A DNA stretch of 38,914 bases from JAUYIV01 sp035464675 (GTDB lineage Bacteria; Actinomycetota; Acidimicrobiia; Spongiisociales; UBA11373), in assembly GCA_035464675.1 (NCBI GenBank), contig DATHSA010000052.1:1-38914 (forward strand). The letters are read 5' to 3'. Position 1 is the stretch's first letter. Each line of letters starts with the position of its first letter. The notes below the pieces were generated by a model. The model saw nothing but the letters and a program-made list of their open reading frames with translations. It was not told the DNA's origin and ran no database searches. Shown piece after piece: positions 22,013 through 30,420 of the stretch. The translations under genes and the position numbers were made by a program.

Positions 22013-23422
22013 ATGTCCAGATCATTCGCCCAACTCGGGCTGCCCGAGCCCCTTGTCAGCGCCCTCGCCGACGCGGGCATGCACGAGCCGTTCCCCATCC
22101 AGGAGGCGTCGATACCTGACGCCCTCGCCGGTCGGGACGTCTCCGGCAAGGCTCCTACCGGATCCGGCAAGACCCTCGCCTTCGGCCTCCCGCTGCTGGC
22201 CAGGATCAAGCGGGCACAGGGCCATCAACCCCGGGCCCTGATCCTGTCGCCGACCAGGGAGCTCGCCGAACAGATCAAACGGGAACTCGTCCCGCTCGCC
22301 GGCGCCGTCGGCCGATCCGTCCACGCCGTCTACGGCGGCGTGTCCTACGGCCCGCAGAAGAAGGCCCTCCGCCGGGGCACCGACGTGCTCGTAGCCACCC
22401 CGGGGCGCCTCGAGGACCTGATCGAGCAGGGTGCCGTCGACCTGACCCGGGTCGACATCGCCGTCGTCGACGAGGCCGACCGCATGGCGGACATGGGCTT
22501 TCTGCCCGCCGTCCGGCGGATACTGGACAAGACCGCCCGGCGTCGACAGACGATGCTCTACTCGGCGACGCTCGACGGCGACATCGCCGTACTCAGCCGC
22601 GCGTACCAGCAGGATCCGGTGCGCCACGAGGTGGGGGCGGCCCAACCCGACAGCAGCGATGCAGAGCATCTCTTCTGGCTGGTCGAGCACCCGGACCGCG
22701 TGGCCCGCACGGCCGAGGCGATTCGGACCCACGGCCGATCGATCGTCTTCACCCGTACCCGACACGGCGCAGACCGGCTCGCCAAGCAGCTCGGCAAGCT
22801 GGGTACCGACGCCATGGCCCTTCACGGGGGCCGGTCGCAGGCTCAGCGCACCGCGGCACTCGCACGCTTCTCGGCGGGGCATGTCACCGCCCTGATCGCC
22901 ACCGACGTCGCTGCCCGCGGCATCCACGTCGACGACGTCGGTGCGGTGATCCACTTCGACCTCCCGTCGGACTCCAAGGACTACGTCCACCGTTCGGGCA
23001 GGACGGCGCGGGCCGGCGCCACGGGCACGATCATCACCATGGTGACCGGCGACAAGAAGCGGCCGGCACGGCGCATTCAGCAGGACCTCGGGCTCGAGGT
23101 CGGCTTCGACGATGGCGTCTCGTCGAGGCGAGGCACCCCGCCGCGGGCCGGTGAGAAGCGGACCGACATCGAGAGCGTCTATGTGGCCAACCTCCCCTGG
23201 GCGACCACGGACCGCGATCTGAAAGACATCTTCTCCCCCTTCGGCGCCGTCCACCAGAGCACGATCATCATGGACCGGCGCACCGGCAAGTCCCGTGGAT
23301 TCGGATTCGTCGACATGCCACCGTCGGAGGCGCGCAGCGCCGTCGATGCGCTCCACGGCTCCACCGTCGCCGGCCGGGACCTCACCGTTCGGATAGCCAA
23401 GCCCCGGCGCTGGGGCGGCTGA
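22013..23422 (+). CDS. DEAD-box RNA helicase with C-terminal RRM
   Basis: 469 aa. Helicase core motifs: FPIQEASIP (Q motif), APTGSGKT (Walker A), SPTRELAEQ, ATPGRL, VVDEADRM (DEAD), YSATLDG, ATDVAARGIHV and HRSGRTARAG. From about residue 386 is a canonical RNA-recognition motif with RNP2 VYVANLPW and RNP1 KSRGFGFVDM, ending RIAKPRRWGG. Bacterial DEAD-box proteins more often carry the DbpA-type RNA-binding domain; a eukaryote-like RRM fused here is unusual. Likely roles are ribosome assembly or mRNA remodelling in the cold. AGGAG precedes the ATG at 22013. It is followed by typA after 9 bp, so both translation-related genes are probably co-transcribed. Confidence 0.92.
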   Translation: MSRSFAQLGLPEPLVSALADAGMHEPFPIQEASIPDALAGRDVSGKAPTGSGKTLAFGLPLLARIKRAQGHQPRALILSPTRELAEQIKRELVPLAGAVGRSVHAVYGGVSYGPQKKALRRGTDVLVATPGRLEDLIEQGAVDLTRVDIAVVDEADRMADMGFLPAVRRILDKTARRRQTMLYSATLDGDIAVLSRAYQQDPVRHEVGAAQPDSSDAEHLFWLVEHPDRVARTAEAIRTHGRSIVFTRTRHGADRLAKQLGKLGTDAMALHGGRSQAQRTAALARFSAGHVTALIATDVAARGIHVDDVGAVIHFDLPSDSKDYVHRSGRTARAGATGTIITMVTGDKKRPARRIQQDLGLEVGFDDGVSSRRGTPPRAGEKRTDIESVYVANLPWATTDRDLKDIFSPFGAVHQSTIIMDRRTGKSRGFGFVDMPPSEARSAVDALHGSTVAGRDLTVRIAKPRRWGG

Positions 23423-23431
23423 ACACCCGCG

Positions 23432-25246
23432 ATGTCGACCCGCAGCGTCGCCCTCATCGCCCATGTCGACCACGGCAAGACGACCCTCGTCGACGCCATG
23501 CTCGCCGCCACGGGCGTGTTCTCCGATCACGAGGCCCGGGTCGATCGTGTGATGGACTCGGGCGACCAGGAGCGCGAGCGGGGAATCACCATCCTCGCCA
23601 AGGCGGCTTCCGTCGAGTGGAAGGGCACCAGGATCAACCTGGTCGACACCCCCGGCCACGCCGACTTCGGCGGCGAGGTGGAGCGCGCGCTCGCGATGGT
23701 CGACGGAGTCCTTCTGCTGGTCGACGCCGCCGAGGGCCCGATGCCCCAGACGCGGTACGTCCTCTCGAAGGCACTGGCGATCGGACTGCCCGCGGTGGTC
23801 GTGATCAACAAGGTCGACCGGCGTGACGCTCGAATCGCCGAGGTCGTGGACGAGGTCTACGAACTCTTCCTCGACCTCGACGCCACCGATCGGGACATCG
23901 AGTTCCCGATCATCTCGACGATCGCCCGGCTCGGGAGATCCATGACCGGCATCGGCGTCCCCGGTGACGACACCGATCTCGCACCGCTCCTCGACGCCAT
24001 CATCGCCGCGACTCCGGCCCCTTCGGGAGATCCCGATGCCCCCCTGCAGGCCATCGTCACGAACCTCGACGCCTCCGACTACCTGGGGCGCCTCGCCATC
24101 GGGAGAGTCGTCGAGGGGACACTGCGCACCGGCGAGCAGGTGGCGCTGTGCCACTCGAATGTCGAAGAGCCGCCGCTCCGGCGGCGCCTCACCCAGCTTC
24201 TCGGGTTCTCCGGGCTGGGACGAGTGGAGGTCGACGATCGCGCTGCCGGCGATCTCTTCGTCGTGGCGGGCTTTCCAGAGGTGGAGATCGGCGACACCCT
24301 CGCCGACGCCGACGACCCGATGCCCCTGCCGCGCCTGCAGGTGGACGAACCCGTACTCCGGATGACCTTCGGGGTGAACACCTCCCCACTGGCCGGCCGC
24401 GAAGGCAAGTTCCTCACTTCTCGCCAGATTCGGGAGCGCCTCGAGCGCGAGGCTCTCGGCAACGTGTCGATCCGGATCGGGAGCACCTCGTCACCCGAGA
24501 TCATCGAGGTGTCGGGGCGCGGTGAGCTGCAGCTGTGCGTCCTGATCGAGACGATGCGGCGGGAAGGCTACGAGCTCCAGGTGAGCCGTCCCGAGGTGGT
24601 GATTCGCGAGATCGACGGACGACCCCACGAGCCACTCGAGCGGGCCGTCGTCGATGTCCCGGACGAGCACGTCGGGACGGTCACCCAGGCGGTCGCCCCC
24701 CGCAAGGGCACGGTCACCGACCTGCGGCCCGGGGACTCGGGGAGGACCATCGTCACCGTCGAGGCGCCGGCGCGCGGGCTCATCGGCTTCCGCTCCCTCC
24801 TCATGACGGCGACCCGCGGAACCGCCCTCGTCCACCAGCATCACGCCGGATGGATGCCCTGGGCCGGCGATCTCCCTCACCGCATCGGCGGTGCCATGGT
24901 CGCCGATCGAAAGGGCGTGTCGACGGGCTTCGCCCTCGACAACCTCCAGAAGCGCGGCGAGCTCTTCATCGGCCCGGGCACCGACGTGTACGAGGGGATG
25001 GTCGTCGGCGAGGCCTCCCGGCCAGGCGAGATGCAGGTGAACCCGGCCAAGCCGAAGGAGCTCACCAACATCCGGGCCGCCAACACCGACGAGGCGATCA
25101 AGCTGAAGCCACACCGGCGCCTGAGCCTCGAGCTGGCGGTCGAGTGGATCGCCGACGACGAGCTCGTCGAGATAACGCCGGGCGCGGTCCGGGTGCGCAA
25201 GAAGCACCTCACCGAGAGCGAGAGGAAGCGCCTCAAGATCCGGTGA
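23432..25246 (+). CDS. typA: ribosome-associated GTPase TypA/BipA
   Basis: A 604-aa translational GTPase of full family length. G1 AHVDHGKTT, switch I RGITILAKA, G3 DTPGHADFGGEVER, G4 NKVD and the C-terminal BipA signature (IRAANTDEAIKLKPHRRLSLE) are present. TypA binds the ribosome at the EF-G site and supports 50S assembly and stress or cold growth. Its close pairing with a cold-type helicase upstream (9-bp gap) fits. There is only a weak ribosome site inside the helicase end. Convergent with the DUF305 gene, with 9 bp between them. Confidence 0.95.
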   Translation: MSTRSVALIAHVDHGKTTLVDAMLAATGVFSDHEARVDRVMDSGDQERERGITILAKAASVEWKGTRINLVDTPGHADFGGEVERALAMVDGVLLLVDAAEGPMPQTRYVLSKALAIGLPAVVVINKVDRRDARIAEVVDEVYELFLDLDATDRDIEFPIISTIARLGRSMTGIGVPGDDTDLAPLLDAIIAATPAPSGDPDAPLQAIVTNLDASDYLGRLAIGRVVEGTLRTGEQVALCHSNVEEPPLRRRLTQLLGFSGLGRVEVDDRAAGDLFVVAGFPEVEIGDTLADADDPMPLPRLQVDEPVLRMTFGVNTSPLAGREGKFLTSRQIRERLEREALGNVSIRIGSTSSPEIIEVSGRGELQLCVLIETMRREGYELQVSRPEVVIREIDGRPHEPLERAVVDVPDEHVGTVTQAVAPRKGTVTDLRPGDSGRTIVTVEAPARGLIGFRSLLMTATRGTALVHQHHAGWMPWAGDLPHRIGGAMVADRKGVSTGFALDNLQKRGELFIGPGTDVYEGMVVGEASRPGEMQVNPAKPKELTNIRAANTDEAIKLKPHRRLSLELAVEWIADDELVEITPGAVRVRKKHLTESERKRLKIR

Positions 25247-25255
25247 CGGAGGCCG

Positions 25256-25831
25256 TCAGCCGGGGCACTCGCGGAGACTGGCTCCCGAGAAGTCCGGCAC
25301 CGGTCTCGCAGCCGCCTCGTCCGCCGTCTCGGCCGGGCCGTTCGCTCCGATGTCGGCCAGCAGCCACTCCATCTCGCGGATCTCGCGTCGCTGTGCCTCG
25401 ATGATCGCCACCGCCAGCCGACACACCCGAACGTCCCGAATCTCGGATCGCTCGCTGGTCAGGATGGCGATCGAGTGATGCGGGATCATCGAGCTCATGT
25501 ACGACCCGTCCTCGATGGTGTCCTGCGACCGGACGAGGACCGCCCCGGTCGTGAATATGAGGGCGCTGGCCACCAGGATGGCGGTGTTGATCCGCCAGTC
25601 GGAATACATGCCGAGCATGAAGAGCAGCATGACCACCGCCATGGCCGCTCCCATGAGCAGTGTCATGTAGAGGCGCTGCTCACTCCACCGGATGTGGGCG
25701 GCCTCGAAGGTGTTGACGTAGGTCAACACGTACATGACGGCCATCGCCGTCACGATCATCGCCCCAAACCGCAGGTAGTCACGGGTGGTGGGCGCGCTCT
25801 GGTCGTGTTGTCGGTCGTTCTCGGTCGCCAT
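25256..25831 (-). CDS. membrane-anchored DUF305 family protein
   Basis: A 191-aa protein. Three predicted helices (about 23-41, 55-75, 84-103) precede a DUF305-type helical region with SYMSSMIPHHSIAIL and ICRLAVAIIEAQRREIREMEWLL-like sequence. DUF305 proteins share an MIxHHxxAI motif and a ferritin-like helical bundle; copper or metal binding by the His/Met residues has been suggested for relatives. The fusion to three membrane helices places the motif at the outer face. GGAGGAG lies 3 nt before the ATG. Same direction as the mod operon, 74 bp downstream of modC; possibly the end of that transcript. Confidence 0.82.
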   Translation of the reverse strand: MATENDRQHDQSAPTTRDYLRFGAMIVTAMAVMYVLTYVNTFEAAHIRWSEQRLYMTLLMGAAMAVVMLLFMLGMYSDWRINTAILVASALIFTTGAVLVRSQDTIEDGSYMSSMIPHHSIAILTSERSEIRDVRVCRLAVAIIEAQRREIREMEWLLADIGANGPAETADEAAARPVPDFSGASLRECPG

Positions 25832-25905
25832 CTACTCCTCCGTGGTCGAGTGAGCCATCGGGCATCTCGTACCCGGTGGGTGACGCACGCAACCGCCGGG
25901 GCCGC

Positions 25906-26976
25906 TCATGAGGGCCGGTGGTCGCCCTCGATGCGGATCTCCGTCGCCTTCACCGCCAGCCAGATGCGCGCCCCGGGTTCCACCCCGAGTTCCTGGCGCG
26001 AAGCCTCGGTGATCTCGGCGGTCAGCGGAAGCGGCTCGCCGGTCCGAAGCCGGACCCGATTGCCGTGAGGCTCGACACGCTCCACGGTGGTCGCCCAGGC
26101 ATTGCGCGGGCTCCCGCCGGGGGAATGGGCGTGGACCGACACGGCTGCGGGATGGATCGTCAGCAGGACCGCGCCTCTCACATTCCGCTCGGCGACCTGC
26201 AGCTCGAACCCGCCGACCTGCACCACACCATCGAAGGCGACGCCCCGCTTGAAGTTGACTCCGGCAAGGTCGGCGGCGTACGGAGTTCGCGGGCTGAGCC
26301 GTATCTCGTCGGCTGTTCCCGTCTGGGTGATCGCTCCCCGCTCCATTACATGGATCTGGTCGGCAAGCATGAAGGCCTCCACCGGATCGTGGGTGATCAG
26401 CAGCCGGGGCCCGCCGAACGACGCCAGGTGGTCGGCGAGCGAATCACGGAGATCCACCCGGGCGGCCACATCCAGGGAAGACAGCGGCTCGTCGAGCAGC
26501 AACAGCGCCGGCTCGACGGCCAGCGCCCGAGCCAGAGCGACCCGTTGCGCCTCGCCGCCCGACAAGGTGCGGGGTCTGCGCCGCGCCAATGCCTCGATGC
26601 CAAGCCGATGCAGCCACTCCCCCGCCCGGTCCACCGCCTCGTCACGTGACACCCCACGGCTGCGTGGACCGAACGCGACGTTCTCCATCACGTCCAGGTG
26701 CTCGAACAGGACTCTGTCCTGGAACACGATCCCGATATTGCGACTCTCGGGCGGCACGAACCGGCCCGACCCGGGGTCGTCGAGAACCTCGTCCCCCAGC
26801 GAGATCCGACCGCGGTCGATGGCGAGCAGGCCGGCCAGCGCCTGCAGCGCCGTCGACTTTCCGGCGCCGTTCGGTCCGAGCATTGCGGCGGTCTCTCCTG
26901 GCGGGATCACCATTTCGAGCTCGACTCTGAAGCCGTCTGTGCGGCGCAGATCGATCCGTGCCTCGAGACCGCTCAC
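25906..26976 (-). CDS. modC: molybdate ABC transporter ATP-binding protein
   Basis: A 356-aa ABC ATPase. Walker A LGPNGAGKST, Q-loop VFQDRVLFEH, signature LSGGEAQRVALARAL, Walker B LLLDEPLSSLD and switch His LLITHDP. The C-terminal part (about 285-350) is a TOBE/molybdopterin-binding-like region (NAWATTVERVEPHGNRVRLRTG). It powers import of molybdate or tungstate with ModB and ModA. The GTG at 26976 overlaps the modB stop (GTGA), so the two are coupled. The C-terminus suits feedback inhibition by oxyanion. Confidence 0.92.
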   Translation of the reverse strand: MSGLEARIDLRRTDGFRVELEMVIPPGETAAMLGPNGAGKSTALQALAGLLAIDRGRISLGDEVLDDPGSGRFVPPESRNIGIVFQDRVLFEHLDVMENVAFGPRSRGVSRDEAVDRAGEWLHRLGIEALARRRPRTLSGGEAQRVALARALAVEPALLLLDEPLSSLDVAARVDLRDSLADHLASFGGPRLLITHDPVEAFMLADQIHVMERGAITQTGTADEIRLSPRTPYAADLAGVNFKRGVAFDGVVQVGGFELQVAERNVRGAVLLTIHPAAVSVHAHSPGGSPRNAWATTVERVEPHGNRVRLRTGEPLPLTAEITEASRQELGVEPGARIWLAVKATEIRIEGDHRPS

Positions 26977-27767
26977 AGCGCCCTCCACCACCGGTCCCGC
27001 AGGGCGAACAGCACCGCGACCGACGCGACCACCATGACCAGGCTGATCGCGACGGCGGTGTCGCGATCGCTCTCCAGCGCCACGAAGACCGCGAGCGGGA
27101 GCGTCTGGGTCCTGCCCTGGAGGTTTCCGGCGAATGTGATCGTGGCGCCGAACTCCCCGAACGCACGGGCCCAGGTGAGCGCCAGGCCCGCCAGTAGTGA
27201 GGGGCCGATCGCGGGAAGGGTTATGCGCCGAAGAACCGTCCATGGCCGGGCCCCGAGCGTCGCCGCCGCTCCCTCGGGACGACGGTCCATGCTGCGCAGC
27301 GCACCCTCGACGGTGATCACCAGGAAGGGCATGGCCACGAAGGTCGCCGCCGCGATCACGCCCCAGATCGAGAATGGCAGCACGAGGCCCGCGGCGCCGT
27401 GAAGAGGCTCCCCGATCAAGCCGCGGCGGCCGAATGCGAAGAGCAGGGCGGCGCCACTCACGACCGGTGGCAGCACCATCGGGAGGACGACAATGCCGCG
27501 AACGAGCGGCTTCCCGGGGAATTCGGCACGCGCCAGCAGCCAGGCGATGGGCACCCCCATCACCAGGGCGATGCCGGCGGCGGCAAAGGAAGCGACCAGG
27601 GAGATGCGAAGGGCGTCGGCCACCAGATCGCTCGAGAGCAGAGCAGGGAGATCCGACCAGGGCACCCGGGTCAGCAGCCCGGCGAACGGAATCAGGACGA
27701 AGACGAACCCGAGAGACCCGAGGACGATCACGACGGCCGGCGGCCGGAGGCTCGGTCGGCGGCTCAC
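26973..27767 (-). CDS. modB: molybdate ABC transporter permease
   Basis: 264 aa. Six hydrophobic helices and the permease EAA loop ALRSMDRRPEGAAATLGARPWTVLRRITLP, which contacts ModC, followed by the ModB motif WARAFGEFGATITFAGN. I prefer the GTG at 27767; a TTG three codons upstream (27776) is also in frame, and neither has a clear ribosome site. Upstream, 120 bp separate it from modA and contain the nested palindromes at 27809-27826. Confidence 0.92.
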   Translation of the reverse strand: MSRRPSLRPPAVVIVLGSLGFVFVLIPFAGLLTRVPWSDLPALLSSDLVADALRISLVASFAAAGIALVMGVPIAWLLARAEFPGKPLVRGIVVLPMVLPPVVSGAALLFAFGRRGLIGEPLHGAAGLVLPFSIWGVIAAATFVAMPFLVITVEGALRSMDRRPEGAAATLGARPWTVLRRITLPAIGPSLLAGLALTWARAFGEFGATITFAGNLQGRTQTLPLAVFVALESDRDTAVAISLVMVVASVAVLFALRDRWWRAL

Positions 27768-27808
27768 GGGGGACAAAGGCCGTGTTCGGTGAGGATGGAA
27801 CCTCTCCT

Positions 27809-27826
27809 GTCAGAATCTGACTCAGA
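27809..27826. promoter_or_regulatory. nested palindromes upstream of modB (possible operator)
   Basis: GTCAGAATCTGAC (27809-27821) is a 13-bp palindrome with one central base. TCTGACTCAGA (27816-27826) is an overlapping 11-bp palindrome. They lie 42 bp before the preferred modB start in the only sizeable gap of the operon. They could be a regulator site or an RNA hairpin that lowers modBC expression relative to modA. Confidence 0.4.
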
Positions 27827-27896
27827 AAGAGATCGGTCCGGGCTTCCCGTGGTTCTCAGGTCGCCCCTTGGATGAACGGAAGCTAGCACCGGGCGG

Positions 27897-28664
27897 TCAG
27901 GGCACCGTCAGGCCGTGCTCGGCCAGGATCGCCCTGCCCTCCGCCCCGAGGAGGAAGGCCAACAGGGCGGCGGCCGCGTGCGGATGCGGTGCGTCGGTGA
28001 GTTGAGCGATCAGATATCCGACAGTCACGTTGTACTCGTCGGGGATCGGCAGGCCATCGACGCGGGCCGATTCGACATCGCTGGCGTACACGATGCCGGC
28101 ATCGATCTCACCCAGTTCGATCTTCGTGAGGAGCGCCCGGACGTTCGCCTCGTTCGTATCGATCGCCGGCTGGACGCCGGCCCTGCGCAGGGCCTCGCGG
28201 GCATAGCCCCCGCACGGCACCGCCTCGGCACAAAGGCCGATCGCCAACTCGGTGCGTGCCAGGTCGCCGAGTCCAGTGATGCCTGCAGGGTTTCCGGCAG
28301 GGACAGCGATCTCGAGAGAATTGCCGGCGAACAGGACCGGGCTTCCCCCGACCCTCCCGGCGGCCACGACCTCTTGCATCATCGATTCGCTCGCCGGAGC
28401 AAAGACGTCGACCGGGGCACCCTCGAGAATCTGCTCGCGAAGCGTCGAACTCGCGGCGAGATTCAGGACGAGATCCACACCGGGGTTCGCCGCCTCGAAC
28501 GCCTGCTCGATCGCGCCGAACGCGTCGGTCAGCGAAGCCGCCGCCGAGACGAGGATCTGTCGCTCGAGGGCGTCGGGCAACCGTTCACGGGATGCCGGGC
28601 CACAGGCAGTGGTGCCGAGGAGTGCGAGGAGCAGCGCAGTTCCCACGCGGAGCGACTCATGCAT
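27897..28664 (-). CDS. modA: molybdate-binding lipoprotein
   Basis: 255 aa. The signal peptide ends near Cys22 (LLGTTACG, an imperfect lipobox). ModA features: LVSAAASLTDAFGAIEQAF, LAASSTLREQILEGAPVDVFAPAS and the C-lobe IGLCAEAVPCGGYAREAL, NEANVRALLTKIELGEIDAGIVYASDV. The Ser and Asp/Tyr positions fit oxyanion binding. Molybdate is the usual ligand, with tungstate possible. The start ATG overlaps by 8 bp the end of the unrecognised upstream gene, so translation is probably coupled. Confidence 0.9.
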   Translation of the reverse strand: MHESLRVGTALLLALLGTTACGPASRERLPDALERQILVSAAASLTDAFGAIEQAFEAANPGVDLVLNLAASSTLREQILEGAPVDVFAPASESMMQEVVAAGRVGGSPVLFAGNSLEIAVPAGNPAGITGLGDLARTELAIGLCAEAVPCGGYAREALRRAGVQPAIDTNEANVRALLTKIELGEIDAGIVYASDVESARVDGLPIPDEYNVTVGYLIAQLTDAPHPHAAAALLAFLLGAEGRAILAEHGLTVP

Positions 28665-29787
28665 CCCGCTCGGCGAGCCTCCTCTCCATCGTGTGGATGA
28701 ATGCCGGGGGGCCGGTCATCTCCACCGTTGTGTCATCGATCAGCCGGCGCCCCACGTCGGGGAAAAACCGCTGGCCCAAAGCCATCCACTCGTCTCTGAC
28801 GGCGGGGACGAGGCCCTCGAAGACGAGCCGGAATCCGCCTGTGATCGGGATCGCGTCGACCACACGCGCATACACCTCGTCGTTCAACTCGGAGAGTCGC
28901 ACCAGTTCTCCGTCGTCGTGGGCGCCGATCTGGTCGAGGAACGGGAAGTCGGTGGGGGCGACGGCGATCTTGGTCAGCGGCCGTACCGGCTCGTGGCATG
29001 CCCATTCGTTGCTCGGCGGGCCGCCCGGATACAGCGGTATCCGTTCGAAGCGATCGCGCGGCAAGATGTAGAGCATCCCGTCCGTGAACGGACGGGCGTC
29101 GAGGCTCCGGTGGTCCACCGAGAAGCGGTAGAGGTCGATGCGGTCGCCGGAACCCGACTCGTACATTCCGACCCCGTTGCGTATCGAACCCCGTAGCCGG
29201 GACCGATCGATGACGGCGAAGAACATGGCCCAGAGGCCATCGTGGGTTCCGTATACCGCGCCGAGGTTCCCGTGGCCTCCCGTGTTGCCGATCTCCATCG
29301 ACTCCCGCCTGGGAGTGAACTCCTCGATCTCGGTTCGGTTGGATCCGTGAAAGATGACCTCGTCACGGCGCATCAGCCACTGGACCAGCGAGTACACCGG
29401 ATATGGATCCGCCGTCGCCGCGCCATCGGCCAACGCGGTGGTCCACCTGTCCTCGAACACGCGGTCCCGTTCGGCGTCGTCTCCCAGATCGGGTGCGACC
29501 AGTCCGCCACCCGGCACCTGCTCGGGAGGGCCATCGAGCCGGAGTACCGGAATGGCGCCGCCGATGAGACCCCCGGTGACACCGCCTTCCTCGACCGTCA
29601 GCTCCATCTCGGCCCCGGCGAGATAGCCGGTGGTGACCCGGAGCCCGGTCGGGCCGACCCTCTCCAACCTGGGCTCATATCCCTCGGGGACGCCTGGCGC
29701 GGCCATGACCAGGGTGCCGCCATGATCTGTGATCGTGAAGCCGAAGTCGAAGATCGCGAAGTGCCCTGTCGGATCGATGGCAGCCAT
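28657..29787 (-). CDS. unrecognised 376-aa protein with ART-like HGS motif, first gene of the mod operon
   Basis: 376 aa, no signal peptide. Residues about 5-85 look beta-rich (HFAIFDFGFTITDHGGTLVM; GLRVTTGYLAGAEMELTVEE), loosely like the small beta domains that follow serine beta-lactamases. Residues about 140-300 hold VIFHGSNRTEIEEFTPRR, GAVYGTHDGLWAMFFAV and NEWACHEPVRPLTKIAV. A His-Gly-Ser strand, a Tyr strand and a late Glu suggest an ADP-ribosyltransferase-like fold (inference). Its ATG lies six bases after TAGATT (29799-29794, minus strand), so the transcript is probably leaderless. Its end overlaps modA by 8 bp, an unexpected partner for a molybdate transporter. Confidence 0.75.
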   Translation of the reverse strand: MAAIDPTGHFAIFDFGFTITDHGGTLVMAAPGVPEGYEPRLERVGPTGLRVTTGYLAGAEMELTVEEGGVTGGLIGGAIPVLRLDGPPEQVPGGGLVAPDLGDDAERDRVFEDRWTTALADGAATADPYPVYSLVQWLMRRDEVIFHGSNRTEIEEFTPRRESMEIGNTGGHGNLGAVYGTHDGLWAMFFAVIDRSRLRGSIRNGVGMYESGSGDRIDLYRFSVDHRSLDARPFTDGMLYILPRDRFERIPLYPGGPPSNEWACHEPVRPLTKIAVAPTDFPFLDQIGAHDDGELVRLSELNDEVYARVVDAIPITGGFRLVFEGLVPAVRDEWMALGQRFFPDVGRRLIDDTTVEMTGPPAFIHTMERRLAERDA

Positions 29788-29793
29788 GCCGCG

Positions 29794-29799
29794 AATCTA
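29794..29799 (-). promoter_or_regulatory. -10 box (TAGATT) of the leaderless operon leading into modA
   Basis: Minus-strand TAGATT, spacer CGCGGC (6 nt), then ATG at 29787. Confidence 0.5.
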
Positions 29800-29872
29800 C
29801 CCAGCCGCGCCGACGAACCGGCCTCCGCGGGCGATGCCCCAGCGGACCTCTGGGGCGAGGGTGGCGCCCCGC

Positions 29873-30142
29873 TCACAGCTCCCGTGTCAACCGTGCCACC
29901 AGGTCCTCAGCGATCGCCAGCTGCTCCGGAGCGACCCGCAACGGGGGCATTCGGTCTCCGCCGACCGATGTCGATGCGTTCACCTCGACAGTCAGGACGT
30001 GACGGTCCTTTCGGTCCGTCTCGAGGTGCACCGACAGGATGTGCCCGGCGTGATAGCGCCTGGAGGCATCCTGGAGCCCGAAGAACTCGAGCACAGTCCC
30101 GTCAAACACGAGGATTCCCAGGTTCGTCTGTAATTGGATCAC
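29873..30142 (-). CDS. small conserved-looking protein, unknown function
   Basis: An 89-aa cytoplasmic protein. N-terminal beta-type sequence (LGILVFDGTVLEFFGLQDASRRYHAGHILSVHLE) followed by a C-terminal helix (QLAIAEDLVARLTREL) suggests a small PH-like or DUF4429-like fold; that is only an impression. GGAGGTGGA sits directly upstream of the GTG at 30142. Same strand as the mod operon, 85 bp upstream of its first gene, but that gene has its own leaderless box. Confidence 0.7.
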   Translation of the reverse strand: MIQLQTNLGILVFDGTVLEFFGLQDASRRYHAGHILSVHLETDRKDRHVLTVEVNASTSVGGDRMPPLRVAPEQLAIAEDLVARLTREL

Positions 30143-30208
30143 TCCACCTCCACGGCGGCCCTACCGCGAATTCACGCCGACGTAGAACCTACCGCACCGA
30201 GACACCCG

Positions 30209-30420
30209 TCACGATTGGGGACCGAGATCCTCGGCGAGGCCAACGAGAATCCCCTCCGGGCCGCGGAGATAGCAGACGCGGTACGAGTCCTCGCACCGCA
30301 CCACTTCGCCGACGAGCGTCGCACCGCGGGTGCGCAACCGGGCAAGTGTCGCGTCGACGTCGCTCACGGCGAACATGACGCGGAGGTAACCATCCGCAGG
30401 AATTTGCTCGTGGTGGTGCG
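30209..30420 (-). pseudogene. C-terminal fragment of a glyoxalase/VOC family protein against the tRNA 3' end
   Basis: Minus-strand frame ending in TGA at 30209. It reads HHHEQIPADGYLRVMFAV, then SDVDATLARLRTRGATLVGEVV, then YRVCYLRGPEGILVGLAEDLG. That is the second half of a VOC domain, including the metal-ligand Glu region near the end. The first half is missing: coding sense begins immediately next to the discriminator base of the tRNA at 30421. Without a start codon or the N-terminal beta-alpha-beta unit it is presumably non-functional, unless an internal ATG (RVMFAV) is used. Nothing else is visible in 30143-30208. Confidence 0.65.

Noticed and set aside
23393..23419. C-terminal Gly-Gly of the helicase as a possible ligand of the UBP zinc finger
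   Set aside because: The protein ends RRWGG, but the genes are 6 kb apart and a two-residue match at one C-terminus is easily chance.
22022..24154. 710-aa minus-strand ORF opposite the helicase and typA
   Set aside because: It is antisense to two genes with complete motif sets; the translation is Gly/Asp/Arg-biased with no recognisable domain, as expected for high-GC shadow frames.
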